Below, piece by piece: positions 8,170-16,170 of a DNA stretch of 64,000 nucleotides. The DNA is from Saccharopolyspora hirsuta (GTDB taxonomy: Bacteria > Actinomycetota > Actinomycetes > Mycobacteriales > Pseudonocardiaceae). The stretch's first letter is position 1, and every line of letters begins with the position of its first letter. A program made the translations under genes and the position numbers. The notes under the pieces are model-generated. The model ran no database searches. It saw only the letters and a list, made by a program, of their open reading frames with translations, and was not told the origin of the DNA. The stretch is from contig NZ_VWPH01000010.1 of assembly GCF_008630535.1 (NCBI RefSeq), positions 124,001 through 188,000 of the forward strand, read 5' to 3'.

Positions 8170-9362
8170 TCGACCAGGACGTGCTCCGCTGCGACTTCCC
8201 CGCCTACCTCCGGAAGATCGCCGACTTCACCGATGACGAGCTGATCCCGACCGAGCCCGAGATGGTCGACGCCGGTGCCGTCCCCGAGCGGATCCTCGAC
8301 CGCATGGCCGCGCTCGGGCTGTTCGGGATCTCGATCCCGCGCGCCTACGGCGGTCTGGAGTGGACGATGGAGCAGCAGGTCCGGCTGACCTTCGAGTTCA
8401 CCCGGGCCTCGTGCGTCTACCGGTCCCGCTTCTCGACGGTGATCGGGTTGTGCTCGCAAGCGATCCTCGACCACGGCACCGAGGAGCAGCGGCGCGAGAT
8501 GCTCCCCGCGATGGCCGCCGGAGAGCTGGTCACGGCCTTCGCGCTCACCGAGGAGGAAGCCGGGTCGGACGCGGCGCACCTGCGCACGACCGCGATCCGC
8601 GACGGCGCGGACTACCTCGTCAACGGCAGCAAGCGCTACATCACCAACGCCGCCTGGGCGGACGCGTTCCTGACGTTCGCGCGCACCGACCCGGACGAGC
8701 CGGGAGCGGCCGGGGTCTCCGCGCTCATCGTCGACGCCCGCGCCCCGGGCGTTTCCACCGCGCTGCCCCGGTACATGAACGGCCACGCCGAAGCCCCGGT
8801 GGGCGAGATCCGGTTCCGCGGCGTGCGGGTCCCCGCCGGGCAGCTCCTCGGCGGCGTCGAGGGCCAAGGGCTGAAGATGGCGCTGCGCGGCATCAACCAC
8901 GCCCGCCTGCACGTGGCCGCCACCTGCGTCGGCCAGGCGACCCGGATGTTGGAGGAGACCACCGCCCACCTGAACGGGCGCGAGCAGTTCGGCGGCCCGC
9001 TGGCCGACCTCGGCGCGGTGCGGTCGACGCTGGGCGAGAGCTACGCCGAGCTGGAGGCCGGGCGGGCGCTGGTCATGGAGAGCGCCCGCACCTTCGACCG
9101 CGGGGAGGTCCCCCGGCACCGGATCGCCGCCGCCAAGCTGTACTGCTCGGAGATGGCCAGCCGGGTCGCCGACAGGTGCGTCCAGCTGCTGGGCGGCGCG
9201 GGCATCGTCGGGCCGCACCCGGTCCCGCGCATGTGGCGCGACGTCCGGGCGCTGCGCATCTACGAGGGCTCCTCGCCGATCCACCAGCGCAACCTCGGCC
9301 GGGCGATGATCGAGCAGGTCCGGGCCGACGGGACGCTGCCCGACACGTTCCGCGCGCGGTGA
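8166..9362 (+). CDS. acyl-CoA dehydrogenase (TTG start)
   Basis: FAD enzyme (398 residues) that introduces an alpha,beta double bond into an acyl-CoA. Visible: ITNAAWADAFLTFART in the middle beta domain, FALTEEEAGSDAA for FAD/substrate binding, and the C-terminal YEGSSPIHQRNLGRAM, where the Glu is the usual catalytic base. The QLLGGAGIVG stretch is also typical. Together these resemble the glutaryl/isovaleryl-CoA dehydrogenase group. The start is taken as TTG 8166, overlapping the CaiB stop as TTGA, with GAAAGGA eight bases upstream. It is the third member of the transporter-CoA transferase-dehydrogenase operon. Confidence 0.9.
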   Translation: MIDQDVLRCDFPAYLRKIADFTDDELIPTEPEMVDAGAVPERILDRMAALGLFGISIPRAYGGLEWTMEQQVRLTFEFTRASCVYRSRFSTVIGLCSQAILDHGTEEQRREMLPAMAAGELVTAFALTEEEAGSDAAHLRTTAIRDGADYLVNGSKRYITNAAWADAFLTFARTDPDEPGAAGVSALIVDARAPGVSTALPRYMNGHAEAPVGEIRFRGVRVPAGQLLGGVEGQGLKMALRGINHARLHVAATCVGQATRMLEETTAHLNGREQFGGPLADLGAVRSTLGESYAELEAGRALVMESARTFDRGEVPRHRIAAAKLYCSEMASRVADRCVQLLGGAGIVGPHPVPRMWRDVRALRIYEGSSPIHQRNLGRAMIEQVRADGTLPDTFRAR

Positions 9363-9387
9363 TCCCCGCGCGGAGGACGATGCCGGT

Positions 9388-10368
9388 ATGGAGATCCGCC
9401 AACTGGAGTACTTCCTCGCGGTCGTCGAGCACAACGGCGTGAACCGCGCGGCGCAGCAGCTGCACATCGCGCAGGCCTCGCTGTCGCAGAGCATCCGCCA
9501 GCTGGAGCGCGAGCTGAAGCTGCCGCTGTTCCACCGCACGGGCCGCAACCTGGTGCTCACCTCGGCCGGTGAGCTGCTGGTCGAACCGGCGCGCAAGGTG
9601 ATCCGGGACGTGCTGGCGGTGCGCGACATCATGCGCGGAGCGCGCGAGCTGCAGGTCGGGTCGATCACCATCGGCACGATGCCGGAGATGTCCAGCGACG
9701 CGGTCGCGGCGTGGAGCGCGTCGTTCACGAAGCTGCACCCGGGCATCCGGCTCGACCTGGTGGAGCACGCCAGCGCGGCGGAGCTGTGCGAGGAGGTGGC
9801 GGCGGGCACCTGCGAGCTCGGCTTCACCACCTTCCCGGTCGCGGCGGAGAACCTCACCAAGGTCGACCTGGCCGTCCAGCGGCTCCTCCTGGTGATGCCG
9901 CCCGGCACGGCGGGGGTCGACCCGTCGGCACCGCACGACCTCGCCCGGCTCGACGACGTGCCGCTGGCGGTGAGCAGCTCGGCGCACCGCGAGAACGACG
10001 CCGTGACGGCCGTGCTGCGCCAGGAATCGGTCGCACCCCGGATCGTCGCGCGCGTCCCCAACCGCCACGCGCAGCTGACGCTGGTGCTCAACGGCGCCGC
10101 CAGCGCGTTCCTCCCGCTGCGGATGGCCGCGGCGGCGGCGCGCAGCGGGGCCGTGGTGGTCGAGACCCGTCCGGAGGTGCGCAGGCCGTTCGGCATCGTG
10201 CACCGCGACGGGAGCCTCACCCCGGCGGCGCAGAGCCTGGTGATCGAGAGCAGCGCCACCCTCGACCGCTGGAACGAGCTGATCGCCGACTTCCAGGGCC
10301 AAGGCCTGACGCTGCTCGACGCCACACTGCGCGCCGACGACGAACTCCACGCCCGCGGGATCTCCTGA
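9388..10368 (+). CDS. LysR-family transcriptional regulator
   Basis: 326-residue LTTR. The N-terminal winged helix is clear (AVVEHNGVNRAAQQLHIAQ, then SLSQSIRQLERELKLPLF and the LVLTSAGELL turn), followed by a periplasmic-binding-like effector domain starting near residue 90 (VGSITIGTMPEM). It lies 25 bp downstream of the acyl-CoA dehydrogenase on the same strand, so it is probably the pathway regulator transcribed with, or just behind, the operon it controls. GGAGG at 9371 supports ATG 9388. The effector is unknown, but a CoA-pathway carboxylate is a fair guess. Confidence 0.88.
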   Translation: MEIRQLEYFLAVVEHNGVNRAAQQLHIAQASLSQSIRQLERELKLPLFHRTGRNLVLTSAGELLVEPARKVIRDVLAVRDIMRGARELQVGSITIGTMPEMSSDAVAAWSASFTKLHPGIRLDLVEHASAAELCEEVAAGTCELGFTTFPVAAENLTKVDLAVQRLLLVMPPGTAGVDPSAPHDLARLDDVPLAVSSSAHRENDAVTAVLRQESVAPRIVARVPNRHAQLTLVLNGAASAFLPLRMAAAAARSGAVVVETRPEVRRPFGIVHRDGSLTPAAQSLVIESSATLDRWNELIADFQGQGLTLLDATLRADDELHARGIS

Positions 10369-10389
10369 TCTGCGAAGTACTCTCGGGCG

Positions 10390-10794
10390 GTGCGGATCGA
10401 TCTTGTCACCGTCGTCGTGGCCGACTACGACGAGGCCATCGGGTTCTTCGTCGGCGCGCTGGGTTTCGAACTCGTCGAGGACTCCCCCTCGCTGACCAAC
10501 GACGGCCGCCCGAAGCGCTGGGTGGTGGTCCGGCCGCCCGGTGGCGGCACGGGCGTGCTGCTCGCTCAAGCGGACGGTGCGCGGCAGGCCGCCGCCGTCG
10601 GCGACCAGGTCGCCGGGCGGGTGGGGTTCTTCCTGCGGGTGGACGACTTCGACGTGGCCTTCGACCGGATGGTGGCGGCGGGCGTGCAGTTCGTGTCCCG
10701 GCCCCGCACCGAGCCCTACGGGCGGGTCGCGGTGTTCCTGGACGTCGCGGGCAACCGCTGGGACCTGCTCGGCCCGGCCCCGCTCACTCGATGA
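10390..10794 (+). CDS. VOC-superfamily (glyoxalase/dioxygenase-fold) protein
   Basis: 134-residue single-domain vicinal-oxygen-chelate protein with the paired beta-alpha-beta-beta-beta units of the family: VTVVVADYDEAIGFFVGALGF at the start and VFLDVAGNRWDLLGP at the end. Potential metal ligands are sparse, which suits the many small members without known enzyme activity. It begins with GTG 10390, without a convincing Shine-Dalgarno sequence. Its 3' end overlaps the convergent ohr gene by 11 bp. Function cannot be assigned. Confidence 0.75.
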   Translation: MRIDLVTVVVADYDEAIGFFVGALGFELVEDSPSLTNDGRPKRWVVVRPPGGGTGVLLAQADGARQAAAVGDQVAGRVGFFLRVDDFDVAFDRMVAAGVQFVSRPRTEPYGRVAVFLDVAGNRWDLLGPAPLTR

Positions 10795-11197
10795 CCAGCT
10801 CGACCGGGATGTTGCCGCGGGTCGCGTTCGAGTACGGGCAGACCTGGTGCGCCTGCTCGACCAGCTCGCGGCCGGTGGCCTCGTCGACGGACTCGGGCAG
10901 CTCCACCCGCAGCACGACGGCCAGCGCGAAGCCCTCGCCCTGCTTGCCGATGTCGACCTCGCCGGTCACCGCGGCGTCGCCGAGGTCGATCTTCGCCCGG
11001 CGGCCGACCACGCCGAGCGCGCTGGCGAAGCAGGCGGCGTAACCGGCGGCGAACAGCTGCTCCGGGTTGGTGCCCCGGCCGCTGCCGCCCATCTCCACCG
11101 GCACCGCCAGCTGCAGGTCCAGCTTGCCGTCGGAGCTGACGGCGCGACCGTCCCGGCCGTGGGTGGCGGTGGCGACAGCGGTGTAGAGCGCGTCCAT
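10784..11197 (-). CDS. ohr: organic hydroperoxide resistance protein (OsmC/Ohr)
   Basis: Thiol peroxidase of the Ohr group (137 residues). It reduces organic hydroperoxides through two cysteines recycled by lipoylated proteins. Both are visible: the peroxidatic Cys in GYAACFASAL and the resolving Cys in QVCPYSNATRGN, a motif that separates Ohr from plain OsmC. ATG 11197 is preceded by GGGGAAGGG. No OhrR gene is adjacent. The gene is divergent from acoX across 190 bp. It lies beside a lipoyl-dependent dehydrogenase operon, and Ohr is known to be reduced by lipoylated E2 proteins; that link is inference. Confidence 0.9.
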   Translation of the reverse strand: MDALYTAVATATHGRDGRAVSSDGKLDLQLAVPVEMGGSGRGTNPEQLFAAGYAACFASALGVVGRRAKIDLGDAAVTGEVDIGKQGEGFALAVVLRVELPESVDEATGRELVEQAHQVCPYSNATRGNIPVELVIE

Positions 11198-11343
11198 GGG
11201 AACCAGCCCTTCCCCGGGGTGCGGGTCGTCGTGCGGTCCCATCCTCACGCGTCGCGGAGCCCGTCGCCAGGAGAGCCGCGGCTGCAACCCCCTGCAACCC
11301 TTGCCCCGCCGGATCGCAGGGCGTGTGCTGGAGAGGTCCGCGG

Positions 11344-11359
11344 TGTGACGCGAGTTACA
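11344..11359. promoter_or_regulatory. CRP/GlxR-like binding site upstream of acoX
   Basis: TGTGACGCGAGTTACA matches the TGTGA-N6-TCACA consensus of cAMP-receptor-type regulators at 9 of 10 fixed positions, and is embedded in a 20-bp dyad (11342-11361). It lies 28 bp before the acoX start codon. Carbon-catabolite control of acetoin use through a CRP/GlxR homologue would fit; the position so close to the gene would allow repression. Confidence 0.5.
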
Positions 11360-11387
11360 CCGCGACGGCTGGCAGCGGGAGGCGGTC

Positions 11388-12527
11388 GTGGAGCAGAGCG
11401 GCTCGGGCAACGGGCACCACCCCTGGCGGCCCGGCACGGCGCGGCGCCGGGACGCGGCGATCGGGGTGGTCGTCAACCCCCTCTCGGGCCGGGACATCCG
11501 GCGGGTGGTGGCCCAGGCGTCGGTGTTCCCCAACGCCGAGAAGGCCAACATGGTGCTGCGCATGGTGGCCGCCGCCGGAGCGCTCGGCCTCGGCCGCGTG
11601 CTGGTGTCCACCGACGACTTCGGCGTCGCCGCCGCCGTGCTGCGGGGCTCCCGGCAGCACGCCGCCGCGGACCGGTGGCCGGAGCTGACCTTCTGCGAGC
11701 TCGACCCCCTGACCGGGACCGCCCGGGACACCAAGCAGCTCGTGCGGCGGATGCGCTCCGAAGGCGCGGGCGTGATCGTCGTGCTGGGCGGCGACGGGAC
11801 GGTGCGGGCGGCTGCGGGCGAGGTCGGTGAGACCCCGCTGCTCCCGCTGAGCACGGGCACCAACAACGCCTTCCCGCAGGTGTGGGAGGCGACGGTGGCC
11901 GGTGTCGCTGCGGCGCTGGTCGCGCGCGGCGACGTCGACGTGCGCAGCGCGACGCGGCGGGCGAAGGTGCTGGAGGTGCAGTGCGGGACCGCCACCGAGC
12001 TGGCGCTGGTCGACGTGTGCGTGTCGGCGAGCGCGCAGGTGGGCGCGCGAGCGCTGTGGAAGCCCGAGACGTTGCGCGAGCTGTACTGCGCCTTCGCCGA
12101 GCCTCACGCGATCGGCCTGTCCAGCGTCGCCGGGCAGCTGCTGCCGACCACGCGCGAGGAGCCGCACGGCGTGGCCGTGCACTTCGCCGGTGAATCCGAG
12201 CCGCAGCACCGCGTGCTGGCCCCCATCACACCGGGCAAGCTCACCGCCCTCGACGTCGCCGCCGTGCACCGCCTCCCGCTCGGGCGGCCGGTCACCAGCG
12301 CCGTGCCCGCGGGCACGGTCGCGCTGGACGGCGAGCGCGAGTGCGAGTTCGGCCCGGGTGATCAGGTGTCCGTGCGGCTGACCGACCGCGGGCCGCGCGT
12401 GCTCGACGTCCGGGCCGTGCTGGACGCGGCCGCCGCGCGCGGCCTGCTCCGCACCGACTCCCCCGAGGGCGCCACCGGGGTTGATTCGTGGCGCGTTCCA
12501 CCGAGCGACGGAGGAAGCCACCGATGA
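11388..12527 (+). CDS. acoX: AcoX, NAD-kinase-fold protein of the acetoin operon
   Basis: 379-residue member of the ATP-NAD kinase-like AcoX family. AcoX accompanies acetoin dehydrogenase genes in many bacteria, but its biochemical role is not settled. The phosphate-binding GGDGTVRAAAGEVG and the following LSTGTNNAFPQVWE are the NAD/diacylglycerol-kinase signature. A GAKAN-type sugar kinase activity is not shown. GTG 11388 stands 5 bases after GGGAGG. The stop codon overlaps the acoA start (ATGA). As the first gene behind the CRP-like site it defines the operon start. Confidence 0.85.
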   Translation: MEQSGSGNGHHPWRPGTARRRDAAIGVVVNPLSGRDIRRVVAQASVFPNAEKANMVLRMVAAAGALGLGRVLVSTDDFGVAAAVLRGSRQHAAADRWPELTFCELDPLTGTARDTKQLVRRMRSEGAGVIVVLGGDGTVRAAAGEVGETPLLPLSTGTNNAFPQVWEATVAGVAAALVARGDVDVRSATRRAKVLEVQCGTATELALVDVCVSASAQVGARALWKPETLRELYCAFAEPHAIGLSSVAGQLLPTTREEPHGVAVHFAGESEPQHRVLAPITPGKLTALDVAAVHRLPLGRPVTSAVPAGTVALDGERECEFGPGDQVSVRLTDRGPRVLDVRAVLDAAAARGLLRTDSPEGATGVDSWRVPPSDGGSHR

Positions 12528-13519
12528 CCGAGACCGTGTCAGCGAAACCGGCCGGGGAACTCGACGAGGCCGGTCTGCTCGCCGCCTACCGCACGATGCG
12601 GACCATCCGCGCCTTCGAGGACCGGGTCCACCAGGAGTTCGCCAAGGGCGACATCCCCGGCTTCGTCCACCTCTACGCCGGGGAGGAGGCCTCGGCGACC
12701 GGGGTGTGCCAGCACCTCGACGACCGGGACTCGATCGCCAGCACCCACCGCGGCCACGGGCACTGCATCGCCAAGGGCGTGGACGTCCGCGAGATGATGG
12801 CCGAGATCTACGGCCGCCGGACCGGGTCCTGCCACGGCAAGGGCGGCTCGATGCACATCGCCGACCTCAGCAAGGGGATGCTCGGCGCCAACGGCATCGT
12901 CGGCGGCGGGCCGCCGCTGATCTGCGGCACCGCGCTGGCCGCCAAGCAGCAGGGCACCGGCGGCGTCGGCGTGGCGTTCTTCGGCGACGGCGCCAGCAAC
13001 CAGGGCACCACGCTGGAAGCGCTCAACCTCGCCTCGGTGTGGAACCTGCCCGCGATCTTCGTCGCGGAGAACAACGGCTACGCCGAGGCCACCTCGGCCA
13101 CCTGGTCGGTGGCGGCGGACAACATCGCCGACCGCGCCGCCGGGTTCGGGATGCCCGGTGTCATCGTCGACGGCTTCGACTTCTTCGCCGTGCACGAGGT
13201 CGCCGGTGAGGCGATCGAGCGGGCGCGCAACGGCGGCGGCCCGACCCTGATCGAGGTCAAGTTCACCCGCTACTACGGGCACTTCGAGGGCGACCAGCAG
13301 GCCTACCGCGGTGACGAGGTGGCCCGCGCCCAGGAGCAGCAGGACTGCCTCAAGGCGTTCCGAAACCGCGTCACCACCTCGGGGGCGCTCGCCGGTGAGC
13401 AGCTCGACGAGATCGACCGCGACGTCGCGGCGCTGATCGAGGAATCCGTCGAAGCGGCGCTGGCGGCACCGAAACCCACCCGCGAGGACCTGGAAACCGA
13501 CGTATACATCTCCTACTGA
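12524..13519 (+). CDS. acoA: acetoin dehydrogenase E1 alpha subunit
   Basis: Thiamine-diphosphate-dependent alpha subunit (331 residues) that, with AcoB, cleaves acetoin to acetaldehyde and a lipoyl-bound acetyl group. It has the E1-alpha hallmarks RTIRAFEDRVHQEFAKGDI, the STHRGHGHCIAKG loop, GRRTGSCHGKGGSMH and the ThDP motif GDGASNQGTTLEALNLAS ending in the ENN triplet. ATG 12524 is chosen over upstream in-frame codons because GAGG (12511-12514) precedes it at 9 bases and it overlaps the acoX stop. The next gene is 163 bp away, an unusual gap inside this operon. Branched-chain or pyruvate E1 are alternatives, but the acoX and AcoC neighbours decide for acetoin. Confidence 0.92.
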   Translation: MTETVSAKPAGELDEAGLLAAYRTMRTIRAFEDRVHQEFAKGDIPGFVHLYAGEEASATGVCQHLDDRDSIASTHRGHGHCIAKGVDVREMMAEIYGRRTGSCHGKGGSMHIADLSKGMLGANGIVGGGPPLICGTALAAKQQGTGGVGVAFFGDGASNQGTTLEALNLASVWNLPAIFVAENNGYAEATSATWSVAADNIADRAAGFGMPGVIVDGFDFFAVHEVAGEAIERARNGGGPTLIEVKFTRYYGHFEGDQQAYRGDEVARAQEQQDCLKAFRNRVTTSGALAGEQLDEIDRDVAALIEESVEAALAAPKPTREDLETDVYISY

Positions 13520-13586
13520 GCCAGTTTTCGTCCTGGTCCTTCACGCAGCCGCGACACCTGACCGCTATGACACGCAAGTCGCCGCC

Positions 13587-13604
13587 AAGCGCCGCCAGGC
13601 GCTT
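13587..13604. other. small hairpin in the acoA-acoB gap
   Basis: AAGCGCC and GGCGCTT pair around a 4-base loop inside the 163-bp gap between acoA and acoB. It has no U-tract. It may be an mRNA processing or attenuation element, or simply chance in high-G+C DNA. No convincing coding sequence fills the gap. Confidence 0.3.
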
Positions 13605-13682
13605 CCGGGCCCACCCTCGCAACTCGCACCGCCGCGGGTTCTCAGCGTCCGGGAATACCTCACTGACACGGGGAAGGTTCAC

Positions 13683-14696
13683 ATGGCACGCAGCATCAGC
13701 TACCGGGAAGCGCTCAACGAGGCGCTCGTGCAGGAGATGGAACGCGACAGCAGCGTCGTCGTCCTCGGCGAGGACAACGCCGGGGGCGCCGGTGCGCCCG
13801 GCGAGCAGGACGCCTGGGGTGGCGTTCTCGGTGTCACCAAAGGGCTTTACGACCGCTTCCCCGGCCGGGTCCTGGACACGCCGATCAGCGAATCGGCCTT
13901 CATCGGCGCCGCGATCGGCGCGGCCACCCGCGGTCTGCGCCCGGTCGCGGAGCTGATGTTCATCGACTTCATGGGCGTGTGCTTCGACCAGATCTTCAAC
14001 CAGGCGGCCAAGTTCCGGTACATGTTCGGCGGCAAGGCGGTCACCCCGGTGGTCATCCGCACCATGTACGGCGCGGGGCTGAACGCCGCCGCGCAGCACT
14101 CGCAGGCCCTGTACCCGCTGTTCACCCACATCCCGGGCCTGAAGGTCGTCCTGCCGTCCTCGCCGTACGAGGCGAAAGGCCTGATGGTGCAGGCGATCCG
14201 GGACGACGACCCGGTGATCTTCTGCGAGCACAAGGCCATGTACGACGTCGTCGGCGACGTGCCCGAGGAGCCCTACGCGATCCCGTTCGGCGAGGCCAAC
14301 TTCGTGCGCGAGGGCGAGGACGTCACCGTCGTGGCGTTCGGCCGGATGGTCCCGGTCGCCGCCGAAGCCGCCGACGAGCTGGCGAAGTCCGGGGTGGAGT
14401 GCGAGGTCATCGACCCGCGCACCACCAGCCCGCTGGACACCGACAGCATCCTGGAGAGCGTCGAGAGCACCGGGCGCCTGGTGGTGGTCGACGAGGCCAC
14501 CCCGCGCTGCAACCTCGCCACCGACGTCTCCGCCCTGGTGGCGAAGGAGGCCTTCGGCAGCCTGCGGGCGCCGGTCGAGATGGTCACCGCGCCGCACACG
14601 CCGGTGCCCTTCAGCGACGCGCTGGAGTCCCTGTACATCCCGGACTCCCAGCAGGTGGTCAACGCGGTCAAGAAAGTCACGAGCTGGGAGCGCTGA
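13683..14696 (+). CDS. acoB: acetoin dehydrogenase E1 beta subunit
   Basis: Beta subunit of the E1 heterotetramer (337 residues). The N-terminal MARSISYREALNEALVQEM, the DTPISESAFIGAAIGAA helix-sheet region, and ELMFIDFMGVCFDQIFNQ are characteristic of transketolase-like E1-beta chains, and the C-terminal transketolase domain (VTVVAFGRMVPVAAEAA, then IDPRTTSPLDTDSI) is complete. ATG 13683 follows GGGGAAGG. AcoC starts 2 bp after its stop codon. It works with AcoA and the lipoyl subunit AcoC. An E3 gene is not in the window, so a dihydrolipoyl dehydrogenase must come from elsewhere. Confidence 0.93.
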   Translation: MARSISYREALNEALVQEMERDSSVVVLGEDNAGGAGAPGEQDAWGGVLGVTKGLYDRFPGRVLDTPISESAFIGAAIGAATRGLRPVAELMFIDFMGVCFDQIFNQAAKFRYMFGGKAVTPVVIRTMYGAGLNAAAQHSQALYPLFTHIPGLKVVLPSSPYEAKGLMVQAIRDDDPVIFCEHKAMYDVVGDVPEEPYAIPFGEANFVREGEDVTVVAFGRMVPVAAEAADELAKSGVECEVIDPRTTSPLDTDSILESVESTGRLVVVDEATPRCNLATDVSALVAKEAFGSLRAPVEMVTAPHTPVPFSDALESLYIPDSQQVVNAVKKVTSWER

Positions 14697-14698
14697 GC

Positions 14699-15814
14699 AT
14701 GACCGACGAGCGGATCCGCCGGATCAAGATGCCCAAGTGGGGGCTGTCGATGACCAGCGGCACGATCACCGACTGGCTGGTCGCCGAGGGCGACGAGATC
14801 ACCGACGGCACCGAGCTGGCCGAGATCGACACCGACAAGATCGCCGGGACCCTGGAGTCCCCGGAGGAGGGGGTGCTGCGCGGCGTCGTGGTCGCCGCCG
14901 GGGAGTCCGCCCCGGTGGGCGGCACCATCGCGATCGTCGCCCCGGCCGAGGTCCCCGACGCCGAGGTCGAAGCCGCGGTCGCGGAGGCCAAGGAGCAGCT
15001 GGCCAGCGGCGCGGTCGAGGAGGCCGCCGGACCGGTGACCGGTGAGGTCGAGGTCGGCGGGCGGAACCTGTCCTACGCCACGATGGGCGACGGCCCCGAT
15101 GTGGTGGTGCTGGTGCACGGCTTCGGCGGGGACAAGAACTCCTGGCTGTTCGTCCAGGAGCCGCTGGCCGAGGGCCGCACCGTGCACGCCCTGGACCTGC
15201 CCGGGCACGGCAGCTCGACCAAGGACGTCGGCGACGGCGGTCTGGACGAGCTGGCCGGTGCGGTGATCGGCTTCCTGGACGCGCTGGGCGTCGAGCGGGC
15301 GCACCTGGTCGGGCACTCGCTGGGCGGCGCGGTCGTGACCGCCGCGGCGGCCCGGACACCGGACCGGGTCCGCTCCCTGACGCTGGTCGCCCCGGCCGGG
15401 TACGGCACCGAGGCGAACGCCGACTACCTGCGCGGGTTCGTCGAGGCCAGCACCCGGCGGGAGCTCAAACCGCACCTGCGGGCCCTGTTCGCCGACGAGT
15501 CGCAGGTGACCCGCCAGCTCGTCGACGACCTGCTGAAGTTCAAGCGCATCGACGGCGTCCAGGACTGCCTGCGCGCACTGCTGGGCACGCTCCTCGACGG
15601 CGACAAGCAGGCCATCGACGCGGCTTCGCTGCTGGCCGGGGTCGCCGTGCCCACCGCGGTGGTGTGGGGTGCCCAGGACCAGGTCCTCCCGGTGGCCGAC
15701 CCGTCGGCGTTCGGCGAGGGCGTGCAGATCCGGGTCGTCGAAGGCGCGGGACACATGGTGCACATGGAGAACCCGGCGGCGATCCGCGAGGCGGTCGAGT
15801 CGCTGCTCGGCTAG
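14699..15814 (+). CDS. acoC: acetoin dehydrogenase E2, lipoyl domain fused to alpha/beta hydrolase
   Basis: 371-residue E2 that accepts the acetyl group and passes it to CoA. Residues 1-80 are a lipoyl domain (KMPKWGLSMTSGTITDWLV; the lipoyl-lysine lies in EIDTDKIAGTLESP). A linker follows, then from about residue 120 an alpha/beta hydrolase domain with oxyanion HGFGGDKNSW, nucleophile GHSLGGAV, an acidic residue in WGAQDQVLP and the final His in GAGHMVHMENP. This lipoyl-plus-hydrolase build, instead of the classical catalytic domain and without a peripheral-subunit-binding domain, is the known AcoC pattern of acetoin systems. Last gene of the operon, followed by a strong terminator. Confidence 0.92.
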   Translation: MTDERIRRIKMPKWGLSMTSGTITDWLVAEGDEITDGTELAEIDTDKIAGTLESPEEGVLRGVVVAAGESAPVGGTIAIVAPAEVPDAEVEAAVAEAKEQLASGAVEEAAGPVTGEVEVGGRNLSYATMGDGPDVVVLVHGFGGDKNSWLFVQEPLAEGRTVHALDLPGHGSSTKDVGDGGLDELAGAVIGFLDALGVERAHLVGHSLGGAVVTAAAARTPDRVRSLTLVAPAGYGTEANADYLRGFVEASTRRELKPHLRALFADESQVTRQLVDDLLKFKRIDGVQDCLRALLGTLLDGDKQAIDAASLLAGVAVPTAVVWGAQDQVLPVADPSAFGEGVQIRVVEGAGHMVHMENPAAIREAVESLLG

Positions 15815-15817
15815 CAC

Positions 15818-15853
15818 CGCGGCGGCCGGGTGCGGCCTCACCCGGCCGCCGCG
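15818..15853 (+). terminator. terminator after acoXABC
   Basis: Perfect 15-bp stem, CGCGGCGGCCGGGTG (15818-15832) with its complement (15839-15853), around a 6-base loop, beginning 4 bp after the acoC stop. No U-run follows, which is usual for actinomycete hairpin terminators. Confidence 0.8.
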
Positions 15854-15910
15854 ACCTGTTCGGGGCAGCCGGTCAGCGGCCCGCCCGGCGCCTCTGCCAC
15901 CATTCGGGGC

Positions 15911-16096
15911 ATGGACGAGGTCGACGAGGCACGCCTGCGGGCGGGCGCGACGAAGGCCGTGTGCGCGCACATCGGCATCGGCTCCGACGAGCGGGAGGCG
16001 AGGATCGCGCGCGACCGGCTCGACCGCACCCTGGCCGCCTACCGGGTGGCCCTGCTGCGCGAAGCCCCGACCCCCGGAACCCCCGCACCGCGCTGA
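15911..16096 (+). CDS. small hypothetical protein
   Basis: Possible 61-residue acidic/basic helical protein beginning MDEVDEARLRAGATKAV and ending in a Pro-rich tail. The codons follow the high G+C third-position pattern of real genes, and it fits between two hairpins (15818-15853 and 16104-16125), each suitable as a terminator. The Shine-Dalgarno match (TCGGGG) is weak and no family is recognised. It could be spurious. Confidence 0.4.
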   Translation: MDEVDEARLRAGATKAVCAHIGIGSDEREARIARDRLDRTLAAYRVALLREAPTPGTPAPR

Positions 16097-16103
16097 CCGG
16101 CGT

Positions 16104-16125
16104 CACCGCATCCGGCGATGCGGTG
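16104..16125. terminator. hairpin after the small gene
   Basis: CACCGCATC and GATGCGGTG form a perfect 9-bp stem with a 4-base loop, 7 bp after the stop of the 61-codon frame and 45 bp before the esterase gene. A terminator-like structure that supports a real gene end here. Confidence 0.55.
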
Positions 16126-16170
16126 CATCGAGGCCTGCGCGGACCGGGCGGCTCCACGACGATCTCCGGC

